DNA from: an uncultured Bacteroidia bacterium | Lineage (GTDB): Bacteria; Bacteroidota; Bacteroidia; Bacteroidales; F082 | Reading direction: 5' to 3' | Assembly (NCBI GenBank): GCA_902801625.1 | Contig: CADCJI010000014.1 | Span: forward strand, 62,001 to 126,000 | Length of the DNA: 64,000 nt | Shown here: piece by piece, positions 15,245-22,800 of the stretch | Numbering within the stretch: the stretch's first letter is position 1 | Layout: every line of letters begins with the position of its first letter | Translations under genes and position numbers: made by a program | The notes under the pieces: generated by a model | Databases searched by the model: none | Seen by the model: only the letters and a program-made list of their open reading frames with translations | What the model was told of the DNA's origin: nothing

Positions 15245-16165
15245 CTATTTCTGAATGGCTGTTTCGATGAGCTCTGTATCGACCACTTTACCACCCCAAG
15301 TTGGATGCAATTTGATTTTTAGCCAGCCGTAACGTGAATTGCCGTTTTTGGTGATTCTGAAACCAATGTATTTCTCTTCATCGGTCGGGAAGTTCCAGCA
15401 GCTGTAGATATGTTTGTTGTGTGAACCTGTAACGATTTGTTCCTCTTCATTAGGATCATTCATTAAAGTATATTCAACATTCTCTCTGAATAAGAAGGTT
15501 GAGTTTATGAATTGGAAATTGTCCTCAAAACTGAGATGGTCGTTGAAATCATTGGCAGTGATTTCAAAGACATTGGAGGTGCTGACAGGGTCGTTTTCAT
15601 CTATCTGGCCACAAGTGGAATAAGTGTAGTTAGATATTATTTGTGTCCATCCGTTATAGTTTGTAATTGTGGTGTCGCGATGGCTGTAACTTTCTTTTTC
15701 AATGCTTTCCCCGTGAATTTTGATGCTGCTTAGGCAATGCAAGGTGAGCTCCTGGAACTGTCCTATTGCCAAGGGGCCGTCGTAATAGGTTTCAATTCGA
15801 ATGTCGTTAGTCCCATTGCCATCGAGGTCTAACAGAATAGGATTCCATGCATCATCAAATTCCATGATGGTATTGTAGGTGGTAACCTTCATTCCAGTGG
15901 TATCGCCAAAACGGATGCCATCAATCACTACGGGTATGGTGTCATTCCCGTTAGGAATAGTATCATTTCCAATCGGGATTGTATCATTTCCAATCGGAAT
16001 GGTGTCGTTTCCGTTAGGAATAGTATCATTCCCGCTAGGGATAGTGTCAGAAGGTTGCTCGTTGTTCTGTTCGTTGTTGTTCGGGATAGGGTCTTTTTTG
16101 CAAGACGTGATGATGCCGATGGCCAACACGGCCAGTGCAATCATAATGGAAAGCTGCTTTTTCAT
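15245..16165 (-). CDS. Lipoprotein with DTIP repeat linker and a calcium-type DxDxDG domain
   Basis: A 306-residue product. The lipoprotein signal ends at Cys 22 (LAVLAIGIITSC). A Gln/Asn-rich linker then runs into at least five near-perfect NDTIP(N/I)G units (about residues 37-72). The folded part starts near IDGIRFGDTTGMKV and contains LLDLDGNGTNDIRIETYY, an EF-hand-like calcium loop, and ends with YIGFRITKNGNSRYGWLKIK. The same DxDxDGTxD...GFRI...YGWLKI pattern occurs in the T9SS protein at 16765-18573 of the same gene run, so the two share a domain. The linker probably extends the domain away from the outer membrane. Function unknown. Confidence 0.75.
   Translation of the reverse strand: MKKQLSIMIALAVLAIGIITSCKKDPIPNNNEQNNEQPSDTIPSGNDTIPNGNDTIPIGNDTIPIGNDTIPNGNDTIPVVIDGIRFGDTTGMKVTTYNTIMEFDDAWNPILLDLDGNGTNDIRIETYYDGPLAIGQFQELTLHCLSSIKIHGESIEKESYSHRDTTITNYNGWTQIISNYTYSTCGQIDENDPVSTSNVFEITANDFNDHLSFEDNFQFINSTFLFRENVEYTLMNDPNEEEQIVTGSHNKHIYSCWNFPTDEEKYIGFRITKNGNSRYGWLKIKLHPTWGGKVVDTELIETAIQK
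15938..16054 (-). repeat. Five 21-bp tandem repeats coding NDTIPxG
   Basis: Units of the form GGAATAGTATCATTTCCAATC repeat about five times with few differences and keep the reading frame. The array can change length without a frameshift. Confidence 0.85.
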
Positions 16166-16225
16166 ATTACATTGATTTTGTTGGTTTTCATTTGGGGTTA
16201 TAGGATTATCGTATCACGGCAACTG

Positions 16226-16741
16226 CTAGTTTGTACCTTGTGCGCGCTTGAAAGTGTAGTAGTTTGTTCGTTCCCAGCCATGGTGGTTTTGGTATGAATT
16301 TACCTTATAGTAGTCTTCGAAGACCATGGTTTCGTTGTCGAGTTTTGTTATTGCATATTTGGTCGTGTTGATTATCAGAGAATCTCCGCTGATAAGCCAA
16401 TCAGCCTCCACATAAGGGTTGGCATACGTTCCCTCTTGAAACATTCGGTCGCTCATGTGCCACCGTAGGGTTCCGTCGGCATAAATCTCGATTGCGTCAT
16501 AGCCAGCATAACTAGTATCGGGCAAGTTCCATGTTTCTTCCTGGGAATAAGAATCATCGTTACCCCACGGATGCTCGTCAGTGAGATCGTGAATCCAAAG
16601 GTGATAAGTCTGTACATCCCATTTTCCGACAACAAGTTCTTTGTAGTTGGGCTTGTCATTGTTGTTTGTGTTATCCTTTTTGCAGGATACTATGGCGATA
16701 GCGGCCATCGCGACAATTAGAATTACGAATGCTTTTTTCAT
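16226..16741 (-). CDS. Lipocalin-like lipoprotein of unknown function
   Basis: A 171-residue product with a lipoprotein signal (MKKAFVILIVAMAAIAIVSC, Cys 20). A short Asn-rich linker follows, then a lipocalin-like start (ELVVGKWDVQTYHLW), a central strand (IYADGTLRWHM) and a closing segment (SGDSLIINTTKYAITKLDN; ETMVFEDYY). This pattern is common in Bacteroidota 'lipocalin-like' lipoproteins. It lies between a T9SS-sorted protein gene (24 bases upstream) and another lipoprotein gene, all on the minus strand, which fits one operon. No enzymatic motif is seen. Confidence 0.72.
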   Translation of the reverse strand: MKKAFVILIVAMAAIAIVSCKKDNTNNNDKPNYKELVVGKWDVQTYHLWIHDLTDEHPWGNDDSYSQEETWNLPDTSYAGYDAIEIYADGTLRWHMSDRMFQEGTYANPYVEADWLISGDSLIINTTKYAITKLDNETMVFEDYYKVNSYQNHHGWERTNYYTFKRAQGTN

Positions 16742-16764
16742 AGTTGTGTGTTTTTGATTGTTAT

Positions 16765-18573
16765 TTATTCTAATACAAATTTCTGTGTTTCGCCTGCAAA
16801 GGTGATGAAATACAATCCAGCAGGCAGATTATCGATATTGATTTGTTGTTTTTCAGCGGTAATGTGGCCTTGCAGCAGGGTTTGCCCCGTGAGGTTGGTG
16901 ATGCGGTATTCGGTTTCCGTTTGTAGAGATGTGGCGTGCCGCGTCTCTACAAACAAAACGCCGTTGGTGGGATTGGGATAGACCGCATAACCATTGTCGG
17001 TAGGTTCGTCAAATGTGGTGTTCACATCAGTAGCTTCCACTGCCAATATGTCCATAATCACATCACAACCATCGAGTTGCGAGAGTAATTCGAAATTTTT
17101 CCAAATACTTCCTTTGTTATCCGATTTACCAACCATGTAAATGTCATCGAAACCACCATAAATTCGTTGAATGCTTTGGTTTAAAGACAATTGTAATAAT
17201 TCATGCCCATTCTTGAGTACACCATAATACATCCCGTGTGGATAATAAAATGTAAAATAGTAATCATCTTGATATGCATAGAGACAATTAATAAATTCAA
17301 GCGGGGAAAAATTAGAGATACGTTCATTGTCTTTCCAAATGGTTGGCATGGAAATGATCTCAAATCCATTATCATAATTTAAATAACCATTTGTGAATAT
17401 TGAACCATTGTCAACGGAGATTTCTTTTGCCCATGATGCCCTTTGTACGCCAGAAGGTTCCTGTTTGTAAAACAACTGCGATGCTTTCCATACGCTGGCT
17501 TTATTGAGGCTGTCAGTGATGTATCCACAAAAATAGGGGATATTGGTGTTCTTGTCCACATCGGCATCGTAGATGAAGCTGTCGTATAGCCCGTCGCCAA
17601 GCACCCAATGCGGAGTAAAGTCCGGACCTCGCCATACAGTGGCCACTTTTATGCCTTCTTCGGTGGTCGTGTTTCCTACATAGAAGAGAGTGTCACCCAG
17701 GCAATAGATGTCCTTGATAGTAACACCGTTATGGCCTTCGGTTGACAAGTATAGTTCATCGTTTTTCCAAATTTCTGTTTGCAGGGTGGACGAGTTTGCC
17801 GAATAAACTACCATCCAATAGATATTTCCTTCCGAATCGTTTGCAATCTTGTAAGGAGTGATTTGCTTGCCCGTGACTCTGATGGAATGTAACAAAGCAT
17901 TGTTTTTGTAGAGCTTGGCGGTTCGGGTTGCGGAATTGTTGTCTTTGTAACCAATGGTATACAAATCGGGGACGATAGGGGAAGGAGAAGGGGTTTCAAT
18001 CTCGGTTTGTTCCCAGCGCAGGGGATAATTAGGAATGGTGCAGTAGGCCATGTCGTCGCAGTAAGCCGACACAATGTCAAACACTCCTGGGCCTGGTTGA
18101 TATCCGTTACCATTCAGGTTTCTATACATATAGATTTTTGCCCAAGCATAGTAAATATCGTCATTCACGGTTTTGCGAAAACCCATTATGAATTCCATGT
18201 ACTGATCGGGATACCATAATAACTCCCATGTGTCATTGGCTTCAGCCCATAATGGATGATTTGGAATAATAGAGTCATTCTCATCCATATAACCGTATGA
18301 ATAGATGCTGTTGTAACAGTAGCGAAAATCCCATGAAGAAGTAACATACACATATCGAACTTGAGTTGAATAATGCGCTTTTATATACATCTTGAAATCT
18401 ATCGTTCCATCTTGGTCTAGGTCGATTTTCAAAGTGTCATGGGAATCGTAAGGAGACAACTCTTCAATGCACAAGTCTGGCTCAAAGTCGGTGTAGAGGA
18501 TAGGGCTTTCTTGGGCTTTCAGATTTATAGTGGCCATAAACAAGACCGTCAAGATCGTAAGTAATTTTTTCAT
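16765..18573 (-). CDS. T9SS-sorted surface protein with VWK/IWK repeats
   Basis: A 602-residue secreted protein. It has a signal peptide (MKKLLTILTVLFMATINLKAQ, to about 21), an N-terminal domain with the calcium-type loop IDLDQDGTIDFKMYI and a FRKTVNDDIYYAWAKIYMYR strand, shared with the lipoprotein at 15245-16165. A propeller-like middle follows, with recurring EIWKNDELYLS, TVWRGPD, SVWKASQLFY, TIWKDNERIS and SIWKNFELLS units. A T9SS type A sorting domain ends it (VYPNPTNGVLF ... YRITNLTGQTLLQG ... GLYFITFAGETQKFVLE). Within the sorting domain, residues VETRHATSLQ are encoded by a 28-bp palindromic repeat. It is the third gene of a minus-strand run with a TPR regulator. Its ligand or partner is unknown. 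Confidence 0.85.
   Translation of the reverse strand: MKKLLTILTVLFMATINLKAQESPILYTDFEPDLCIEELSPYDSHDTLKIDLDQDGTIDFKMYIKAHYSTQVRYVYVTSSWDFRYCYNSIYSYGYMDENDSIIPNHPLWAEANDTWELLWYPDQYMEFIMGFRKTVNDDIYYAWAKIYMYRNLNGNGYQPGPGVFDIVSAYCDDMAYCTIPNYPLRWEQTEIETPSPSPIVPDLYTIGYKDNNSATRTAKLYKNNALLHSIRVTGKQITPYKIANDSEGNIYWMVVYSANSSTLQTEIWKNDELYLSTEGHNGVTIKDIYCLGDTLFYVGNTTTEEGIKVATVWRGPDFTPHWVLGDGLYDSFIYDADVDKNTNIPYFCGYITDSLNKASVWKASQLFYKQEPSGVQRASWAKEISVDNGSIFTNGYLNYDNGFEIISMPTIWKDNERISNFSPLEFINCLYAYQDDYYFTFYYPHGMYYGVLKNGHELLQLSLNQSIQRIYGGFDDIYMVGKSDNKGSIWKNFELLSQLDGCDVIMDILAVEATDVNTTFDEPTDNGYAVYPNPTNGVLFVETRHATSLQTETEYRITNLTGQTLLQGHITAEKQQINIDNLPAGLYFITFAGETQKFVLE
16919..16954. repeat. GTAGAGACG palindrome inside a T9SS sorting domain
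   Basis: The 28-bp core 16923-16950 has arms CTCTAC/GTAGAG and extends to matching GTTTGTAGAGA / TCTCTACAAAC arms. On the coding strand it reads V-E-T-R-H-A-T-S-L-Q in frame. Confidence 0.85.
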
Positions 18574-18592
18574 GGTTTTGTGATTTGTTTGT

Positions 18593-19936
18593 TTATATTT
18601 CGTTAATTATTTCTTCAAAACTCCGCTCGTCCTCCAAGCCGTTCATCTTCTCCTGCTTGATGCGCGACTTGCGGCGGGCATAGGAGTTGGTTTGCAGGTT
18701 CATCAGGATGGAGATGACTTGGTTGCTAAAGCCTTGCTTGGTGAGGCAGCAGATTTGCAGGTCGCTCTTGGTGAGGGTGGGGTACTGGTTCACCAGTCGT
18801 TTGGTGAAGTCATTGTAGACCTTGTCGATGAGCGTCACGAAGTCATCCCATTCGGTTTCCTTCAGATCGAAGTCGAGGGTCGAGGCGGTGATTTGCTCGG
18901 TGAGGGCGAGGGCGGTCACATACACCTTGTTTTTCTTCAATTCTAGCTCCAGTTGGTTCTTCATCTCTTCGGCTTTCAGTTTGGCACTCAGTGTTTTCTG
19001 TCGCAAGAGTAGCAAAGTGATAGCCAAAACGACCAACAAGAGACCGAGGATGAGATAAAGGTAGAGGCTCTTCAGTTTCTGCTCTGATTGCAGTTGGCTT
19101 TTCTGCATCTGGAGGTCGTATTCCGCCTTGATGCGCTGCACCTGCTCGCTGCGGTGCGTGCTGTCGGCCTGCATCATGTTCTCGTTGAACAGTTCGTGAC
19201 ATTCCAAAGCCTTTTGGTAGTCCTCCTCAATCTGATGGATGAAATAGAGGCTTTGGTAGGCCGACATGCGCACGCCAGCCATCTCGTTATGGGTGGCCTC
19301 AGTGAGGTGGACGATGGCAAGGCTGTCCTGCTCCAGATAATAGTAGGCCAAACCCAAGGTCAGCGGACCGTCGCCTTGTGCGCCGTTGGCCAAAGCTTGA
19401 CTGACGCGCTCGATCACTTGTTCATAGTCTTCCTTTACCAACAGCACATCGCGGCTCGATTCAAGCAGGATTTCGTTTTGCATCGTTTTGTCATTCAAGG
19501 CTTTGGCAAGGGAAAGGGCTTCATCGTAATGTTGTTCTGCAGCATCGATGTCGCCTAGCGAGGCAGATGCACGCCCACAGTTGCGCAGGGCATTCATTAA
19601 TAAGGTTGAGTCGTTCAGTTCACGAGCCAGTGTGGCGGCATCTTCATGCAGGTGTAGGGCTTCATCGAAGAGTTCGTGCTTCCAGTAGCAGAAGCCTAGG
19701 TTGTCCTCGATTTGTGCTTTTAGCCGTTTTACCTCGGGTTGAGCCTGGTTGCAGCGGTTGATAGCCAACAATGCCTGGCTGAAGCTCTCGGCGCCGGCTT
19801 CCGTTTGTTTGCCGACACGCTGTTCGAGACCTTGTTGGAAGAGTGTCTCCGCCTCTTTCAGGCTGCGTGCGCCTTGTTGACAGGCCGCGAGGATTGCCGT
19901 AAGGAGGAATGCCCATATCCAATATCGTGTTTTCAT
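18593..19936 (-). CDS. Membrane-spanning TPR protein with C-terminal HTH-like domain (putative regulator)
   Basis: A 447-residue protein. It has an N-terminal signal with lipobox-like LTAILAAC (Cys 19), then tetratricopeptide-like helical pairs (about residues 25-270: AETLFQQGLEQ, ALHLHEDAATLARELND, AEQHYDEALSLAKALND, ALECHELFNENM). A transmembrane helix (about 290-312) and a coiled coil follow, then a C-terminal segment containing YPTLTKSDLQICCLTKQGFS and SNQVISILMNLQTNSYARRK. That ending is typical of Bacteroidota TPR-TM-HTH regulators, in which a periplasmic TPR sensor is joined to a LuxR-like DNA-binding part in the cytoplasm. Its start overlaps the stop of the upstream T9SS gene (ATGA), so the two are coupled. 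What it senses is unknown. The DNA-binding part is inferred from pattern only. Confidence 0.78.
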   Translation of the reverse strand: MKTRYWIWAFLLTAILAACQQGARSLKEAETLFQQGLEQRVGKQTEAGAESFSQALLAINRCNQAQPEVKRLKAQIEDNLGFCYWKHELFDEALHLHEDAATLARELNDSTLLMNALRNCGRASASLGDIDAAEQHYDEALSLAKALNDKTMQNEILLESSRDVLLVKEDYEQVIERVSQALANGAQGDGPLTLGLAYYYLEQDSLAIVHLTEATHNEMAGVRMSAYQSLYFIHQIEEDYQKALECHELFNENMMQADSTHRSEQVQRIKAEYDLQMQKSQLQSEQKLKSLYLYLILGLLLVVLAITLLLLRQKTLSAKLKAEEMKNQLELELKKNKVYVTALALTEQITASTLDFDLKETEWDDFVTLIDKVYNDFTKRLVNQYPTLTKSDLQICCLTKQGFSNQVISILMNLQTNSYARRKSRIKQEKMNGLEDERSFEEIINEI

Positions 19937-21729
19937 TGTTTTACAAATTTTTCAGTCTGTTCGCCTATGCTGATGAAATACATTCCCGAAGGCAGATTGG
20001 CAATGTCAATCTGCTGGTTTTCGGCATTAATTGAACCTTGTAGGAGGGTTTGCCCCATGAGGTTGGTGATGCGGTATTCGGTTTGTCCCGTTGTAGGGCT
20101 GTCACATTGTGGCAGCCGCACAAACAAAAAGCCATAGGCTGGATTAGGATAAACCGTTAAAGTCTCTAAGTCTGTCGAAGGGTTGTCTTCCTCAATACCG
20201 TTGTGCAGTTGTTGATAAATCTCATCACAATCCCTTTCTCCATCTTTGTATGCCAAGATGCCATCCCTCCAGTAACAACGTAAACCTTCCACATTGGTTC
20301 TTTTTCCTTTCGTCATCAGTTTTTCAGGGAAGAAACTCGTCAGATGGCCGAGGCCACAAATGATGGTGCCGCTGAAAACGTCGTTTGTGTCGGTGATATG
20401 CAACGCTCTGTAATTCCTGCTGTTGTATTCGTAACTATCGTCAATGGCATCCACATGGACGGTGATGTTTTCGTTCCCTACTTTGATGTTCCACTCGTCA
20501 CCAACATGAGCCCAGAAGTCGTATAGTGTTGTGAATTCTTCAGTGGTTTTGTTCCACCAATACACTTTGCCGTCTTCCTCGTAGACATATTCGTGGGTGA
20601 CTTCGGTAATTTCGCTGCGGTCGTAGTGGGTATTGCTGCGCACGATGACCTTGGGGCGTTTGCCTGCTCGGTCGAACAGCGTATCACCGACATATTCCAG
20701 ATGCTGGTAAGAGATGTTGCCGTCGTCGTTGAGGATTTCGTAATACCAGTCAGAAAACAAAGTGAAAATGCTTGGAATGTCATCGGCATAGGGAATACTC
20801 CTCCAAAATTGTCCATCGCCTACGAAATACAAGCGATTGTCCCAGCCCATGGAGAGGTTGGTGGGAAGGAGTTCTGAGACGGGAAGGTTTTCAAAGGTGT
20901 TGTAGAAATGCTCGCCATGGTCAAAGGAATAGGCCAGAACAGCCGTGTTTGCATTTGGAATACTAGGTTTGTATAAGATGCCATTGTCGGAGACATCGAC
21001 TTTGCTGGCCCGAAAAGCATAAAACCCAGGTATATGCTCAAAGCCTGAAAAGTTGCCGTCGAAATCAACACCGCAAAGCAAATTGCCTTCAGGGTCAAAA
21101 GCCATGTCTTTGATGCCAAGGCCTTCAAAGGCAACGAGTTCCCAGTTGCGCATATCAGAAAGGGTGGTGTGATACACGCCGATGTTAGGTCCGATGTTGC
21201 GCCAGATACTGGCATATACATCACCGTTTTCATTGACCAGAAGGCTTGAGACTTCTTGGTCGTTTTCCATGAAGGCGATGTGGGTCGAGTCCCAAGTGAG
21301 GCCGCCATCAAGTGTCCAAATAAGAAAAGGAGATTTCCATCCAACGAGTGTGTCGTTCGAAGGAGAAACCATTCTCATGTAGCTGAAAGGATTGTAGCCA
21401 GTGCCATCATTAATAGGTGAAGTCTGCTGCCAGGTGTCGCCGTTATCGTCTGAATAATAGACGATATTGTCGTTTATCAGAAAAATCCTGCCTTTGTCTC
21501 CGATGATGCAGTTACCGATATTGCCAGTGAACACGGTTTCCCAGGTCTCGCCTTTGTCTAGCGATCGTAGCAGGTTTATAGGATGGGTGTACTGAATGCA
21601 GAACAAATCACCTTGGGTGTTCACACCCCTGAGTGAACCGGGAAGATTCAAAGGCTCCCAGATGTTTTGTGCTTCAAGGATGCCGAAGCAGGTATAGAAG
21701 AGAATTAATAATGCGAATATCTTTTTCAT
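19933..21729 (-). CDS. T9SS-sorted protein with Asp-box (BNR) repeats
   Basis: A 598-residue protein from the ATG at 21727-21729; an upstream in-frame extension lacks a signal and runs past the promoter. Signal peptide MKKIFALLILFYTCFGILEAQ. The body has several sialidase-type Asp boxes (SLDKGETWETV, SDDNGDTWQQT, LDGGLTWDST), which mark propeller blades but are not themselves catalytic. The C-terminal part has FHVDAIDDSYEYNSRNY-like strands, then a T9SS sorting domain (LTVYPNPAYGFLFV ... YRITNLMGQTLLQG ... GMYFISIGEQTEKFVKQ). It is first in the minus-strand run with the TPR regulator, whose start overlaps its stop. No sialidase catalytic residues could be identified, so I do not call it an enzyme. 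Confidence 0.85.
   Translation of the reverse strand: MKKIFALLILFYTCFGILEAQNIWEPLNLPGSLRGVNTQGDLFCIQYTHPINLLRSLDKGETWETVFTGNIGNCIIGDKGRIFLINDNIVYYSDDNGDTWQQTSPINDGTGYNPFSYMRMVSPSNDTLVGWKSPFLIWTLDGGLTWDSTHIAFMENDQEVSSLLVNENGDVYASIWRNIGPNIGVYHTTLSDMRNWELVAFEGLGIKDMAFDPEGNLLCGVDFDGNFSGFEHIPGFYAFRASKVDVSDNGILYKPSIPNANTAVLAYSFDHGEHFYNTFENLPVSELLPTNLSMGWDNRLYFVGDGQFWRSIPYADDIPSIFTLFSDWYYEILNDDGNISYQHLEYVGDTLFDRAGKRPKVIVRSNTHYDRSEITEVTHEYVYEEDGKVYWWNKTTEEFTTLYDFWAHVGDEWNIKVGNENITVHVDAIDDSYEYNSRNYRALHITDTNDVFSGTIICGLGHLTSFFPEKLMTKGKRTNVEGLRCYWRDGILAYKDGERDCDEIYQQLHNGIEEDNPSTDLETLTVYPNPAYGFLFVRLPQCDSPTTGQTEYRITNLMGQTLLQGSINAENQQIDIANLPSGMYFISIGEQTEKFVKQ
20093..20121. repeat. Second type of palindrome in a T9SS sorting domain
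   Basis: GGCTGTCACATTGTGGCAGCC (20097-20117) is a near-perfect inverted repeat flanked by GTAG/GCAC. It lies in the sorting domain directly before the TEYRITN segment, the same place where the neighbouring T9SS gene carries the GTAGAGACG palindrome. Confidence 0.6.
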
Positions 21730-21797
21730 AGTTCTAGGGTTTTTCGTTTTTATCTTAGTTTGTTGTTCTGTTTTTGCATTCCTTTCAGGTCTGCAAC

Positions 21798-21806
21798 GCA
21801 AAAGTA
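21798..21806 (-). promoter_or_regulatory. -7 element (TACTTTTGC) for the T9SS/TPR operon
   Basis: TACTTTTGC on the minus strand, 68 bases before the ATG at 21729. This is the only clear -7 element seen ahead of the five-gene minus-strand run. Confidence 0.55.
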
Positions 21807-21948
21807 GAACATTTCTCAAAACGAAAAACCATTTGTCAAGCCCTTTAGAGGGCTTGTCTATCATCTTGAGATGTGGTAAAAAATTAAACGATTGAATTTC
21901 AACTTGTTGTAAAATCGAAATTCAACCGTTGTCTATGGGGTTGTCTAT

Positions 21949-21999
21949 GTAGAGACGGTGTACACGCCGTCCCTATAAGGCCATTTTTACGTCTCTACC
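21949..21999. repeat. GTAGAGACG-type repeat at the 3' end of the zinc-ribbon gene
   Basis: GTAGAGACGG (21949-21958) faces CCGTCCCTAT (21967-21976), and a further ACGTCTCTAC lies at 21990-21999. The minus-strand copy GGTAGAGACG supplies the TAG stop codon of the zinc-ribbon gene. Confidence 0.65.
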
Positions 22000-22795
22000 A
22001 GTCCGAATCCCAGTCGGTGCTGCCACTGTCCCACGAGTCATTGTCACTGTCCCAGTTGCTGTCGCTGTCCCAGCCGTTGTCATCGCTGTGGCTGCCCGAG
22101 TCGTACCATGAGGTTTGTTCGAAGTCCTTGCCCTCATGGTTGGTGATTTTGTAGTCCTTAGCGTTCTTGTCCGTAATGTCGATTTCTTCATAGGACTTGA
22201 ACCAGTCGTCTTTTTCTTTGTCGTAATAGAACCACGACGAGCCTTGGTGATAATATTGTGTGCCGTTGTAGTTGTAGTAGCCGTTAGGAGGTGTGTTGTC
22301 AAAAATGGCCACCAAGAGGCACATGACGACAAAGAAGATGCCTACAGCAAACAGGCAGCCTTTTCTCTTCTTTTTCTTTTTGACGGTCTTGTCCACCAAA
22401 GGCTGTTGCGGGCTGCTTGCAGGTCGGTTGCCTTTCTGGTCGGCGATTTCCGCCTTCAGGCGTTGGTACAGTTCGTTGACGGCATACTTCTCGTCGGTAC
22501 CTTGGTAGCGGATGGCGCGCTCACCCGTCGACTTGTTCTTGTAGACCACGAAGTCGCCATAGCTATCTCTGTAGATACCGAAGGCTTTCGGCTCACGGAT
22601 ATCCTTGCCGATGAAAAACCTAGTGATTTCTTCTGGTGGCAGGTGATGTGCGATATACCAAGCGCGCAGCTCCTCGATGGTCTTGGGCTGCTCCTTGGCA
22701 GTGCGGTTAGCACCCGAGAGAGGAGCGCCGCAACAGGGACAGCGCTCGCTCTTCTCGTCAATCATCGAGCCGCAAAAATCACACTTGACTTGCAT
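21995..22795 (-). CDS. Zinc-ribbon membrane protein with WDSD-rich tail
   Basis: A 266-residue protein. An N-terminal zinc ribbon (CDFCGS ... CPCCGA, residues 5-22) is followed by a cytoplasmic region with EELRAWYIAHHLPPEEIT. A basic stretch (KKKKKRKGC) leads into one transmembrane helix (about 147-165). The outside part has NGYYNYNGTQYYHQGSSWFYYD and a tail of repeated W-D-S-D units ending in DWDSDW. I know of no named function for this layout. It starts 5 bases after glyS ends and is probably co-transcribed with it. The stop codon comes from a dispersed repeat, so the present C-terminus may be shorter or longer than the ancestral one. Confidence 0.78.
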   Translation of the reverse strand: MQVKCDFCGSMIDEKSERCPCCGAPLSGANRTAKEQPKTIEELRAWYIAHHLPPEEITRFFIGKDIREPKAFGIYRDSYGDFVVYKNKSTGERAIRYQGTDEKYAVNELYQRLKAEIADQKGNRPASSPQQPLVDKTVKKKKKRKGCLFAVGIFFVVMCLLVAIFDNTPPNGYYNYNGTQYYHQGSSWFYYDKEKDDWFKSYEEIDITDKNAKDYKITNHEGKDFEQTSWYDSGSHSDDNGWDSDSNWDSDNDSWDSGSTDWDSDW

Positions 22796-22800
22796 AGGCT

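Noticed and set aside
15938-16054. Regular repeats that might be a CRISPR array
   Set aside because: The units are contiguous with no spacers and keep a reading frame; they are a protein-coding tandem repeat, and no cas gene is present.
19933-21729. Sialidase call for the Asp-box protein
   Set aside because: Asp boxes alone mark propeller folds; no arginine triad or nucleophile pattern of sialidases could be identified.
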